In this document: one piece after another, positions 1 to 7,768 of the stretch
Layout: every line of letters begins with the position of its first letter
Position numbering within the stretch: position 1 is the stretch's first letter
Source of the DNA: Candidatus Pacearchaeota archaeon RBG_13_36_9
GTDB lineage: Archaea > Nanobdellota > Nanobdellia > Pacearchaeales > GW2011-AR1
Direction of reading: 5' to 3'
DNA: 18,355 bases
Assembly (NCBI GenBank): GCA_001786395.1
Contig: MFWN01000089.1
Location: 23,499-41,853 of the forward strand
Translations under genes and position numbers: made by a program
Notes under the pieces: model-generated
Database searches by the model: none
The model's input: only the letters and a program-made list of their open reading frames with translations
Told to the model about the DNA's origin: nothing

Positions 1-602
1 ATAAGATTAGTTATAAATAAAGGCAAGAGCTTTTCTGGAAACTGGTATTTCCCATAATTATTCGCGCTCCTTGTGATAATAACTGGAACATCATGAGTTT
101 TGAAATACGCAAAAGCAATCATCTCTGAAGCAGCCTTGCTTGAAGCATATATGTTTCCAGTGCCAAGCCTGTCTTTTTCAGAGTAACTTCCTTCTTTTAT
201 GCTGCCGTACACTTCATCTGTTGAGATCTGAATAAATCTTTTAATTCCATTTTTTAATGAAGCATCAAGAAGATTTGCTGTTCCAAGAACATTTGTTTTT
301 ATAAAATCTTCTGCATTTTTAATGCTCCTGTCCACGTGGCTTTCTGCAGCGAAATTCAAAACAAGCTCTGGATTTTCTTTTGCAAAAAGATTCTTCACGA
401 ATTCTTTATCAGAGATATCCCCTTTAATAAACATATATCTTTCATCCTTGTCTAATCCTAAATGCTCTATATTTTTCCCCTGGCCTGCGTAAGTTTGCTT
501 ATCCAGGTTGATTAGCTTTATATTAAGCCCTAAATTTTTTAGCAGATATTCTATGAAATTGCTTCCAATAAAACCGCATCCGCCTGTAACAAGCACCTTC
601 AT
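1..602 (-). CDS. rmlB: dTDP-glucose 4,6-dehydratase-like SDR enzyme, partial (C-terminus beyond left edge)
   Basis: Extended short-chain dehydrogenase that makes dTDP-4-keto-6-deoxyglucose, a precursor of rhamnose and other deoxysugars. About 200 residues are present. The N-terminal NAD-binding motif GGCGFIG lies at residues 7-13, the family block AAESHVDRSI at 85-94, the catalytic Thr-Asp-Glu of TDEVYG at 128-130, and the Tyr152/Lys156 pair of YASSK. TDE plus this block is typical of RmlB, as opposed to UDP-glucose epimerases. The ATG at 602 has a TATA-like box about 29 bases upstream, consistent with a leaderless transcript. It is divergent from the DUF362 gene. The rest of the deoxysugar operon would lie left of the window. 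A related 4,6-dehydratase for another nucleotide sugar cannot be excluded. Confidence 0.88.
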   Translation of the reverse strand, partial: MKVLVTGGCGFIGSNFIEYLLKNLGLNIKLINLDKQTYAGQGKNIEHLGLDKDERYMFIKGDISDKEFVKNLFAKENPELVLNFAAESHVDRSIKNAEDFIKTNVLGTANLLDASLKNGIKRFIQISTDEVYGSIKEGSYSEKDRLGTGNIYASSKAASEMIAFAYFKTHDVPVIITRSANNYGKYQFPEKLLPLFITNL

Positions 603-623
603 TTTTATAGCACCGGAAAATAG

Positions 624-631
624 TTTATAAA
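624..631 (-). promoter_or_regulatory. TATA box for the rmlB-like gene
   Basis: The palindromic box TTTATAAA has its upstream edge 29 bases before the ATG at 602. This spacing places transcription start at or next to the start codon, as for leaderless archaeal mRNAs. Functional assignment is inferred from position and recurrence across the window. Confidence 0.55.
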
Positions 632-673
632 GATTAATGAGGTATAATAGATATTAGAGATTTGTTACAAAAC

Positions 674-681
674 TTTAAAAA
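674..681 (+). promoter_or_regulatory. TATA box for the DUF362 gene
   Basis: TTTAAAAA begins 30 bases before the ATG at 704 and no Shine-Dalgarno sequence intervenes. This suggests a leaderless transcript. Confidence 0.5.
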
Positions 682-703
682 GAAATCTACTCTAAACTAG
701 AAA

Positions 704-1792
704 ATGAAAGTTAGTGTTGTTAAGTGTAATTCGTATAAAGGCAGGGAATTGAGAGAAGCGCTCGAAAAAAGCCTGGAAAATCTTGGTTTTTCTTTTAAGA
801 AGAATATGAAGGTTTTGATAAAGCCAAATATTTTGTCTCCTCATCCTCCGGAAACTGCGATAACCACCAATCCCTTGGTGATAGAAGAGCTGTGCAAGAT
901 ATTGAAAAAATATAACGCAGATATTTATATTGGAGAGAGTTCCAGCTACGAGACAAAAAAGGGCTTCGAGGTTTCAGGCATAGGGAAACTTGAAAAATAT
1001 GCCAAGATAATAAATTTTGAAACTCAGGACAAGCAATTATTCAAATTTAAGGGCATTAAAGAAGTTCCACTTCCAAAAATTATTTTTGAAATGGATTTAA
1101 TAATTAATGTTGCGAAATTGAAAACACACCTGTTTACAGGAGCAACACTATGCGTAAAAAACCTATATGGCTGCATTCCAGGCATGGCGAAGTCCTATTA
1201 CCATAAAGTCCTTCCTTCCTTAGAGGGTTTTTCTAAATTTCTTCTCGAATTGCATGAAAAAATTAAGCCAGGGCTGAATATTATTGATGGGGTTGTTGGT
1301 TTAGAAGGCATGGGACCTGGATTGTCCGGGAAACCTATTAAAAGCAACCTGATTATAGCGGGGAACAACGCTATAGCAGCAGATATCATTGGGTCAGAGA
1401 TTATGGGTTTTAAGCCCGATAGTATTTATACTAACAGGTTCTCAGGAATGCAGAGAGATGAAATAGAAGTTGTTGGGCAAAGGTATTCTTTAAATTTTAA
1501 AAAACCGCCCATGTCTTTGTTTTTCAAGTCTCCTATTTTTAACTCTCTTGAAAAATTATTCCCTAAATCCAAGATAGTCTTTGATTATGATAAATGCAAA
1601 AAGTGCCATTTATGCGAGAAAAAATGCCCGGTACAGGCAATAAAACTTGGCCCCTTTCCTAAATGCAACTATCAGGAATGCATAAGATGCGTATGCTGCA
1701 TCGAAGTATGCCCACAGAAAGCAATAGTCCTCAAAGAACACTGGACTAAAACATATGCTCGGGCGATAGTCAGAAAAGTCTTTAAGTCATAA
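704..1792 (+). CDS. DUF362 domain protein with C-terminal 2x[4Fe-4S] ferredoxin domain
   Basis: A 362-residue cytoplasmic protein. Residues 1-270 match the DUF362 family pattern, including VLIKPNIL at 37-44, VAKLKTH at 136-142 and VKNLYGCIPG at 151-160. The C-terminus carries two CxxCxxCxxxCP clusters: Cys298/301/304/308 and Cys326/329/332/336. This is the arrangement of bacterial-type ferredoxins holding two [4Fe-4S] centres. The biochemical role of DUF362 proteins is not settled. The iron-sulfur tail implies electron transfer or redox sensing. It is transcribed alone, divergent from the rmlB-like gene, and ends 9 bases from the convergent GT6 gene. It has no clear link to the neighbouring pathways. 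Confidence 0.85.
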   Translation: MKVSVVKCNSYKGRELREALEKSLENLGFSFKKNMKVLIKPNILSPHPPETAITTNPLVIEELCKILKKYNADIYIGESSSYETKKGFEVSGIGKLEKYAKIINFETQDKQLFKFKGIKEVPLPKIIFEMDLIINVAKLKTHLFTGATLCVKNLYGCIPGMAKSYYHKVLPSLEGFSKFLLELHEKIKPGLNIIDGVVGLEGMGPGLSGKPIKSNLIIAGNNAIAADIIGSEIMGFKPDSIYTNRFSGMQRDEIEVVGQRYSLNFKKPPMSLFFKSPIFNSLEKLFPKSKIVFDYDKCKKCHLCEKKCPVQAIKLGPFPKCNYQECIRCVCCIEVCPQKAIVLKEHWTKTYARAIVRKVFKS

Positions 1793-1801
1793 CTTCTCTT
1801 T

Positions 1802-2671
1802 TTACTTTTTCTGGTAATTTACCTTGAAGCGTTTATTAGTAACATGAAGTATCTTCTTTTTGAGTTTTTCAGGGATTGGCACATCGGGATATGCATAATT
1901 TGGCGGATAGACATAAAAAAGAGGCTTATTGCTTATGAAATATTTGTTTAAATAAGACTCGTCAAATATCCTGGCTATTATACCATTATTTAAATCAATT
2001 TTTATGTTTTTATACATCTCCTTAACCATTTTTACTACATAATTGGTTTTTCCGCCCCAAAAGCAGCACTGGATATACTCAGATAAGTCTTCTCTTGGGC
2101 TAACTGCTGCTTTTGATTTTGGACTGATTTCAAAAGAGCCTTGCCTGCATAAAAAATAAGGGTGTCTGACGCCAAATAAAGGTTTATTATGGTAGAAAAA
2201 CTCTGCAGAACTTATAGGCTCTGGGACAACGAGGTCCGCATCCATCTTTATTACATATTCAAAATTTTTTAAATTTTTTATTTTTGGGATATCCCCTAAG
2301 TATCTGAGTATGGCATAGATTTTTTCGTCAGGTATCTTTACCCGTTCAACATCTTCATTTTCTTTAAAGTCTTTATCTGTGAATACAAAAAACTTTTTAG
2401 GTATTTCCGGAAGAAAGTTCCTTTTTATGTTCTCATAAAACTCTCCAAAATAATTAAAGTAAATACCTGTGCCTACAAACAATATAGCTATTGATTTTGG
2501 AAACTGCATCTGCTTTTTTTCCTTTCTTTCCTCCTTCTTAAGAATCCTTATAGTATATTTCCTGTTTTCAAAATACTTAATGTGCAGCCTAAGCAGGGTT
2601 GGAAGTGCTCTTAAGAGTTTCTTAATCCATTTTACTCTCATTAGCTTTTCTCTTAAACTTTTAGATGCCAT
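1802..2671 (-). CDS. Glycosyltransferase family 6 (ABO blood-group-type GT)
   Basis: Predicted retaining glycosyltransferase using a UDP-sugar, about 289 residues. GT6 features in order are FFVFTDK (about 94-100), MDADLVV with a DxD-type Asp144-Ala-Asp146, LFGVRHPYF (about 165-173), CCFWGG (about 202-207), and FDESYLNKYF (236-245). The last corresponds to the HDESHLNKY block of human A/B transferases. The basic N-terminus (about residues 1-55) has no convincing membrane span. The ATG at 2671 is chosen; an in-frame TTG at 2680 would add three residues. The start overlaps the upstream methyltransferase by 11 bases, so the two are probably co-transcribed. GT6 enzymes transfer Gal or GalNAc to a galactoside acceptor; the donor and acceptor here are unknown. 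Confidence 0.78.
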   Translation of the reverse strand: MASKSLREKLMRVKWIKKLLRALPTLLRLHIKYFENRKYTIRILKKEERKEKKQMQFPKSIAILFVGTGIYFNYFGEFYENIKRNFLPEIPKKFFVFTDKDFKENEDVERVKIPDEKIYAILRYLGDIPKIKNLKNFEYVIKMDADLVVPEPISSAEFFYHNKPLFGVRHPYFLCRQGSFEISPKSKAAVSPREDLSEYIQCCFWGGKTNYVVKMVKEMYKNIKIDLNNGIIARIFDESYLNKYFISNKPLFYVYPPNYAYPDVPIPEKLKKKILHVTNKRFKVNYQKK

Positions 2672-3317
2672 TTTTATCAAGCTTTTTAGCTCTAATGATT
2701 ATTTGTCTTCCAATTCCATGCTTTAAAAACCTTGTTTCTTCAATCTTAAATCCCTCCTGCCTGAGTATCTTTTTTAATTCCTGAAGTGAATACTGGTATA
2801 TTTTGTATCCTGTAATCTTGAATATTTTTTGGTAGAGATAAGCTATAGTTTTCCTTGCCATGTTTTTTTCTTCTGCATCAAAAATTATACAACCGCCTTT
2901 TTTAAGCACTCTTCTTGCCTGCCTAATTGCTCCTCTTAAGTCTTTTTCCTGGAGATGATTCCATACCCTCATGCTTACAACTTTATCAAAGCTTTTGGGC
3001 TTGAACTTAAGCTTGAACATGTCTCCTGGAATGCATTTTGCTCTTGGATTTTTTTTGCTCGCTATTTTCAGCATGCCTTCTGAAGTGTCAATCGCAGTGA
3101 CTTCTCCAAGCCACTCTGTAAGAAAGCCGCTGCTGCATCCAAGCTCAAGGACTTTTTCCCTGTCTTTTTTTTGGATTAGCTCCAGAAAATACTTTAGCTC
3201 AAGGGCTCTTTTTCTTTTTCTGTCTTCGCTTCCTTCTCTTTGTGCGTCATAGGTTCCAGTCACTTTTTTCTTTCTGTAATACTCCTTGAATTCCTCAGTT
3301 TCGCTTTTTTCTTCCAT
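2661..3317 (-). CDS. Class I SAM-dependent methyltransferase (UbiE/Methyltransf_11-like)
   Basis: A 218-residue Rossmann methyltransferase. Motif I is VLELGCSSG at 56-64, the acidic residue after strand 2 is Asp77 in TAIDTS, and the post-motif region includes SFDKVVSMRVWNHL (109-122). A motif III-like segment RRVLKKGGCIIFD follows at 135-147. The substrate is not evident from sequence. It is the first gene of a two-gene transcript with the GT6 gene, so methylation of a sugar or lipid-linked glycan is plausible but inferred. A CTTTAAAA box lies about 29 bases before the ATG. The C-terminus is lysine-rich, like its neighbours. Confidence 0.85.
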   Translation of the reverse strand: MEEKSETEEFKEYYRKKKVTGTYDAQREGSEDRKRKRALELKYFLELIQKKDREKVLELGCSSGFLTEWLGEVTAIDTSEGMLKIASKKNPRAKCIPGDMFKLKFKPKSFDKVVSMRVWNHLQEKDLRGAIRQARRVLKKGGCIIFDAEEKNMARKTIAYLYQKIFKITGYKIYQYSLQELKKILRQEGFKIEETRFLKHGIGRQIIIRAKKLDKNGI

Positions 3318-3339
3318 GCCTTCTATTGTAATAAAACGC

Positions 3340-3347
3340 TTTTAAAG
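3340..3347 (-). promoter_or_regulatory. TATA box for the methyltransferase-GT6 transcript
   Basis: On the minus strand the box reads CTTTAAAA and sits about 29 bases upstream of the ATG at 3317, the same spacing as other leaderless starts here. Confidence 0.5.
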
Positions 3348-3402
3348 TTTATGTACCCAGAATACTTCTCCTTTGTTTAATATATATTTTAGCTCAATAA
3401 TC

Positions 3403-3410
3403 TTTATATA
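3403..3410 (+). promoter_or_regulatory. TATA box for the PEP mutase fusion gene
   Basis: TTTATATA begins 38 bases before the ATG at 3441. This is slightly farther than the other boxes, so a short leader of about ten bases (purine-rich, AAAGAAAG) is likely. Confidence 0.45.
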
Positions 3411-3440
3411 ATGAAGTTAAGATTAGTAACTTAAAGAAAG

Positions 3441-4745
3441 ATGGAAGAAAAAATAGTTTATGTTGCTTTAAGTGCAGACATGCTTCATCCGGGACACCTA
3501 GAAACAATAGAAAAAGCGCGTCAATTAGGGGGTGTAATTATCGGACTTCTTACAGACAAGGCAATTGCAAGCTATAAAAGGCTTCCTTTGCTGTCCTTTG
3601 ACCATCGGAAAATAATTGCAGAGAACATTAAAGGGGTCAAGGAAGTCGTTCCGCAAGAGACTCTTGACTATACCGATAATCTAAGGAAACTTAGGCCAGA
3701 TTATGTTGTGCATGGAGATGACTGGAAAGAAGGAGTGCAGAAAGAGACGCGGCAGAAGGTTATTGAAGTTCTCAAAGAGTGGGGGGGAGAGCTAGTCGAA
3801 GTTCCTAATAAGGGTACAGTCTCTTCCACTAAGCTCCAGGAAGCATTGAAGGAGATAGGCACAACGCCTGAATTAAGATTAAAGACGCTAAGGCGCTTGT
3901 TGTCTGCAAAGCCCATTGTGAGAGTGTTAGAGGCTCATAATGGCTTAACTGGGTTAATTGTAGAGCATACTAAAATAATCAAGGACTCTCAGCCTAGAGA
4001 GTTTGATGCAATGTGGATAAGCAGCCTGACAGAAGCAACAGCCAAGGGAAAGCCAGATATAGAGTTTCCTGACTTATCTTCAAGGACAAATGTTCTTCAG
4101 GATATTTTAGAAGGCACAACAAAGCCGATTATATTTGACGGGGATACAGGAGGGCAGACAGAGCATTTTGTCTATCTCGTAAGAACCCTTGAAAGGCTTG
4201 GCATCTCTGCAGTAATAATCGAAGACAAGGTGGGCCTGAAGAAAAACTCCCTGTTTGGGACAGAAGTCTTCCAGCAGCAGGAAGAAGTGCATAAATTTGC
4301 AGATAAAATAACAACTGGAAAAAAAGCACAGGTGTCTGATGACTTTATGATAATTGCAAGAATTGAAAGCTTAATACTTGGAAAGGGCATTTACGACGCA
4401 ATTATCCGCGCAAAAGCTTATATAGAAGCAGGAGCAGATGCAATAATGATACACAGCAAGGAAAAAGATGCAAATGAAATAATCAAGTTCTGCAATGAAT
4501 ACTCTAAATTTGAAAAAAAAGTACCCCTAGTTGCAGTTCCTTCTGCCTATTCTCATGTAACTGAAAAAGAGCTTGCAGATTTGGGAGTTAACATTGTAAT
4601 TTATGCCAATCATCTTTTAAGAAGCGCCTATCCTGCAATGAAAAAAACAGCAGAAAGCATTCTTATGAACGACAGGGCAAAAGAAGCAGAAGAGTTCTGC
4701 ATGAGCATAAATGATATTTTGACTTTAATTCCTGGAGGAAAATAA
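3441..4745 (+). CDS. Bifunctional cytidylyltransferase / phosphoenolpyruvate phosphomutase (Fom1-like)
   Basis: The C-terminal domain isomerises PEP to 3-phosphonopyruvate, the entry step of phosphonate biosynthesis. Residues 1-140 form a nucleotidyltransferase of the HxGH superfamily, with HPGH at 16-19 and SSTKL at 128-132, matching the ISSTxL element of cytidylyltransferases. Residues 145-434 form the mutase, with DAMWISSLTEA (189-199), DGDTGG (233-238) and the diagnostic EDKVGLKKNS (261-270), which separates PEP mutase from isocitrate-lyase relatives. This two-domain order matches Fom1, whose N-domain is known to transfer CMP to 2-hydroxyethylphosphonate. The length of 434 aa fits a complete fusion. 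Its stop codon directly abuts the stop codon of the convergent decarboxylase gene. Mutase function is very likely; the N-domain substrate is inferred. Confidence 0.93.
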   Translation: MEEKIVYVALSADMLHPGHLETIEKARQLGGVIIGLLTDKAIASYKRLPLLSFDHRKIIAENIKGVKEVVPQETLDYTDNLRKLRPDYVVHGDDWKEGVQKETRQKVIEVLKEWGGELVEVPNKGTVSSTKLQEALKEIGTTPELRLKTLRRLLSAKPIVRVLEAHNGLTGLIVEHTKIIKDSQPREFDAMWISSLTEATAKGKPDIEFPDLSSRTNVLQDILEGTTKPIIFDGDTGGQTEHFVYLVRTLERLGISAVIIEDKVGLKKNSLFGTEVFQQQEEVHKFADKITTGKKAQVSDDFMIIARIESLILGKGIYDAIIRAKAYIEAGADAIMIHSKEKDANEIIKFCNEYSKFEKKVPLVAVPSAYSHVTEKELADLGVNIVIYANHLLRSAYPAMKKTAESILMNDRAKEAEEFCMSINDILTLIPGGK

Positions 4746-5855
4746 CTATTTGAATCTCTCCAGATATTTTTCATGCCTTTCTTTTATTGCAGTGCAGGAG
4801 TGTTCTACTCTTCCCATTCTTGAATCATCTTTAGAAAGCTCATTCTGGTTGATGCTAACATGAATCAATGCAGGCCCCTGCTGCAATGCTGCAACTGTTG
4901 CTTCTTTTAATTGTTCTTTTGTCTGGCAGGAATACACTTTATATCCAAATCCCTCTCCAATTTGTACAAAGTCAATATTTTTGCTCATGCAGGGCTGATT
5001 TCCTGTTGAGCCATAAGCCTGGTTGTCAAGAATAACATGCACCAAATTAGCTGGCTTGTATTTTGCAACAGAGGCCATTGCCCCAAGCTGCATCAATGCT
5101 CCGCCATCTCCATCTAAAACAATTATTTTTGCCTTTGGAACTTTTCTCGCTTCCTCTAAGCCTATTCCAAGGGCATGCCCCATGCTGCCAACCATGCCAA
5201 AAAGCCTCCCGTCTTCTTTTCCTTTTAATTTTAAAATATTATGGGCCTGCCTTGAGGGAAAGCCATTGGTGGAAATGTATGCAGCTTCTCCTGCATTATC
5301 TACAATAGTTTCAATTGCCTCCCACCTATCCATCAAAAATTCTTCAGTTTTTTCCTGCGTTCCGTATTTGTTAATAAAGCCTTCTCTCATAATCAATGCA
5401 GTTGGCTGCATCATCTGTTCTGATAGGGTTTTTGCCCACTCAATCTCTTTGGCATAATCCTGTGTTAAGACTCTGTACCTTATTTCATAAGTATTTAATA
5501 TTTCTTTTAATTTCTCTCCCATGAAATTATGCTCAGGAGCATCTTTGCCCTCTCCTCTCCAGGATATAAGATAAACAACGGGAATTCCATATTGCTTGTT
5601 TAAGGAAGTCAGGCAATTAAGAGTGTTATTCAAGCCAGAATTTTGCATCATGACTATTGGAATTTGTTTTGTTGCAATAAAACTGCCTGCAGCCTGCGCC
5701 ATGGCTATTGCTTCATTTGCAGGATTTACAAATTCTATCTCTCCAGAATCAATAAGATAATTAATTAAGTCTTTGAAAATAGAGCAAGGCACTTCGTAAA
5801 TAGGCCCCAGCTTGTTCTTTTTTAGTTCATTAACAAACTCTTTTGCGCCAGCCAT
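4746..5855 (-). CDS. Phosphonopyruvate decarboxylase (ThDP-dependent)
   Basis: Decarboxylates 3-phosphonopyruvate to phosphonoacetaldehyde, which drives the unfavourable PEP mutase reaction forward. The 369-residue single chain matches the usual family length. The Pyr domain comes first, with the thiamine-activating Glu48 in NPANEAIA and SWRGEGKDAPEH (98-109), which is typical of this family. The PP domain follows, with the ThDP/Mg motif from Asp248-Gly-Asp-Gly to Asn278 in LDNQAYGSTG. It lies on the opposite strand to the mutase gene, convergent with zero gap, and is divergent from the alcohol dehydrogenase gene, sharing its upstream region. Sulfopyruvate decarboxylase is a related alternative, but the adjacent PEP mutase strongly favours phosphonopyruvate. 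Confidence 0.92.
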   Translation of the reverse strand: MAGAKEFVNELKKNKLGPIYEVPCSIFKDLINYLIDSGEIEFVNPANEAIAMAQAAGSFIATKQIPIVMMQNSGLNNTLNCLTSLNKQYGIPVVYLISWRGEGKDAPEHNFMGEKLKEILNTYEIRYRVLTQDYAKEIEWAKTLSEQMMQPTALIMREGFINKYGTQEKTEEFLMDRWEAIETIVDNAGEAAYISTNGFPSRQAHNILKLKGKEDGRLFGMVGSMGHALGIGLEEARKVPKAKIIVLDGDGGALMQLGAMASVAKYKPANLVHVILDNQAYGSTGNQPCMSKNIDFVQIGEGFGYKVYSCQTKEQLKEATVAALQQGPALIHVSINQNELSKDDSRMGRVEHSCTAIKERHEKYLERFK

Positions 5856-5876
5856 GTTTTTTCTATTTAATGCAAG

Positions 5877-5884
5877 TTTAAATA
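5877..5884 (-). promoter_or_regulatory. TATA box for phosphonopyruvate decarboxylase
   Basis: Minus-strand TATTTAAA lies about 27 bases upstream of the ATG at 5855. It forms one half of a divergent promoter region (5856-5964) shared with the alcohol dehydrogenase gene. No operator-like inverted repeat was evident in that gap. Confidence 0.5.
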
Positions 5885-5935
5885 TTTTCTTTAGGACAAA
5901 TCCCTATTAGTTAGTAGCTAAAAATAAGAAGAATG

Positions 5936-5943
5936 TTTAAAAA
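5936..5943 (+). promoter_or_regulatory. TATA box for the Fe-type alcohol dehydrogenase gene
   Basis: TTTAAAAA begins 29 bases before the ATG at 5965 and no Shine-Dalgarno is present, consistent with a leaderless transcript running into the downstream nucleotidyltransferase gene. Confidence 0.5.
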
Positions 5944-5964
5944 TCGATACTTACTTCTTTTCAA

Positions 5965-7065
5965 ATGCCTCAACGAGAATATTTTGGCTATGGAAGCATA
6001 AGAAATTTAAAGGGCATTTTAGAAAAAGAAGGCTCAAGAAGCCCTTTTCTTGTAACAGGAAAACATTCCTATGAATCTTGTGGAGCAAGATCAGCTTTAG
6101 AACCTTTGCTTATAGGTTATAAAACTGCAAGATTTTCTGATTTTTCCTCAAATCCTAAAATAGAAGAAGTGCAAAAGGGCTTTGAGATGTTTAAATTAGG
6201 CAAGTACGATATAATTATTGCAGTAGGCGGCGGTAGTTCAATTGATGTTGCAAAAGCGATTAAATTATTTTATTTTAACCAAACTTCTGTTAAAGTTCCT
6301 TTAGTTGCTGTGCCAACAACAGCTGGAAGCGGAAGCGAAGCAACTCATTTTATTGTCTATTATATTGGAAAAGAAAAGCAGTCAGAAGGCAAGCCTGATT
6401 TGACTTTGCCGGATTATGTAATACTTGACCCTTCTTTTACCTTTAGCCTCCCAAGAGAGATTGCTGCCTCTACAGCAATGGATGCTTTAGCCCAGGCAGT
6501 TGAAGCTTACTGGAGCATTTACTCTACAGAAGAATCTAAGGAATTTTCCAGAGGAGCAATAAAGCTTTTAATGGAGAGCCTGGAAACAGCTGTAAATAGC
6601 AACGACAGAACAGCAAAAGCAAATGTAATGCAAGCAGCAAATTTAGCAGGCAAGGCAATTAATATAGCCAAGACAACAGCCTCTCATTCAGTAGCTTATC
6701 CTATAACTTCTTATTTTGGCATTCCACACGGACATGCAGCAGCATTGACTTTGGGAGAGATGTTAGCTTATAATTCTGAAGTTTCAGATAGTGATTGTAA
6801 CGATGCAAGAGGAGCAGAATATGTTAGAAAGACAATTGGTGAGCTAACAGCATTATTCAGGGCAGAAGACGCGCAAGCTGCAAAAGCTACTATTAAAGGA
6901 TTGATGCAAAAAGCAGGGTTAAAAGCAAGGCTTTCTGAACTAGGCTTAAAAAGCGAAGACATAGAAATAATTATTCAGAATGGATTCAATCCCGCAAGAG
7001 TTAAAAACAACCCTCGACTTTTAACAGAAGACGATTTAAGGAAAATTTTGAAAGGGATTTACTGA
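5965..7065 (+). CDS. Iron-type (group III) alcohol dehydrogenase, predicted phosphonoacetaldehyde reductase
   Basis: Predicted to reduce phosphonoacetaldehyde to 2-hydroxyethylphosphonate with NAD(P)H. The N-terminal Rossmann-like domain carries the coenzyme motif GGGSSIDVAKAI (88-99) and VPTTAGSGSEAT (116-127). The C-terminal helical domain carries metal ligands: Asp173 in AMDALAQAVEAY, His241 in TASHSVAYP, and His255 in IPHGHAAAL. The position of the fourth ligand common in this family, the His of DALTHAIE, is Gln177 here. Length (366 aa) is normal. The role follows from the preceding mutase and decarboxylase and from the FomC/PhpC precedents; sequence alone shows only an Fe-ADH. The next gene starts 4 bases after the stop, so the two form an operon. 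Confidence 0.88.
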   Translation: MPQREYFGYGSIRNLKGILEKEGSRSPFLVTGKHSYESCGARSALEPLLIGYKTARFSDFSSNPKIEEVQKGFEMFKLGKYDIIIAVGGGSSIDVAKAIKLFYFNQTSVKVPLVAVPTTAGSGSEATHFIVYYIGKEKQSEGKPDLTLPDYVILDPSFTFSLPREIAASTAMDALAQAVEAYWSIYSTEESKEFSRGAIKLLMESLETAVNSNDRTAKANVMQAANLAGKAINIAKTTASHSVAYPITSYFGIPHGHAAALTLGEMLAYNSEVSDSDCNDARGAEYVRKTIGELTALFRAEDAQAAKATIKGLMQKAGLKARLSELGLKSEDIEIIIQNGFNPARVKNNPRLLTEDDLRKILKGIY

Positions 7066-7069
7066 AAAA

Positions 7070-7768
7070 ATGAAAGCAATTATTTTAGCGGGAGGAAAAG
7101 GAACCAGAATGAATAGCAAGCTTCCTAAGTCTCTTGTTCCAGTAAGAGGAAAGCCAATTCTTAGCTATATGGTTGATTCTTTAACAGGTGTCGGCATAAG
7201 CAAGTTTATTTTGTTAACCGGGCACAAGGCAGAACAGATAGAAAATTTTGTCAGGGAAAAATACCCTAATTTGGATATAAAGCTTGTTAGAGACCCTCTC
7301 GACCATCGGGGCAGTTATATCTGTTCTATTCCAAGAATAAAAGGACTTATTGATGAAGATATAGTATTCATGCATGGAGACATGATTTATGATTCTGAAC
7401 TGCTTAAAAAGATGATGGAGAGCAGCGAAAAAAATCTAGTAACAACCCATGTATTCCCTAATTCAACGAGTAAGGACTTTAAAGCAAGGATTGAAAACGG
7501 AACCATTAAAAAAATAAGTGTAGAAATTACCGGTCATTTGTTAATGCCTTTGTATAAATTTTCTAAGGAGTCTTTTCTTAGCTGGATAGATTCTATAAAC
7601 AACTTTATTAAGCAGGGAAAGACAAGTGTGCATGCAGAAGAAGCAATTGAAGCGTACGCAGCCAAGATAGGGCTAAAGCCCCTGTTTTATGACCAGGAGC
7701 TCTGCATGGAACTAGATACGCTTGAAGATTTGAGAAAAGCAGAAGCAATTATGGACGGAATTCACTGA
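7070..7768 (+). CDS. MobA/LicC/PntC-like nucleotidyltransferase, predicted CTP:alcohol-phosph(on)ate cytidylyltransferase
   Basis: A 232-residue NTP-transferase-fold enzyme. The nucleotide-binding signature LAGGKGTRM is at 6-14 with Lys20, the metal-binding Asp104 lies in HGDMIYD, and the C-terminal MELDTLEDL at 213-221 resembles LicC-type phosphocholine cytidylyltransferases and the aminoethylphosphonate cytidylyltransferase PntC. It probably activates a small phosph(on)ate alcohol as a CMP derivative for the phosphotransferase encoded next door; its end overlaps that convergent gene by 7 bases. The mutase fusion already has its own cytidylyltransferase domain, so this enzyme may be redundant or may act on a different head group. 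A sugar-1-phosphate nucleotidyltransferase is an alternative, less favoured because of the short length and the ELDTLEDL ending. Confidence 0.8.
   Translation: MKAIILAGGKGTRMNSKLPKSLVPVRGKPILSYMVDSLTGVGISKFILLTGHKAEQIENFVREKYPNLDIKLVRDPLDHRGSYICSIPRIKGLIDEDIVFMHGDMIYDSELLKKMMESSEKNLVTTHVFPNSTSKDFKARIENGTIKKISVEITGHLLMPLYKFSKESFLSWIDSINNFIKQGKTSVHAEEAIEAYAAKIGLKPLFYDQELCMELDTLEDLRKAEAIMDGIH

Noticed and set aside
5023..5457. 144-codon plus-strand frame opposite the decarboxylase gene
   Set aside because: It is antisense to a well-supported enzyme, with biased composition and no recognisable motif or promoter.
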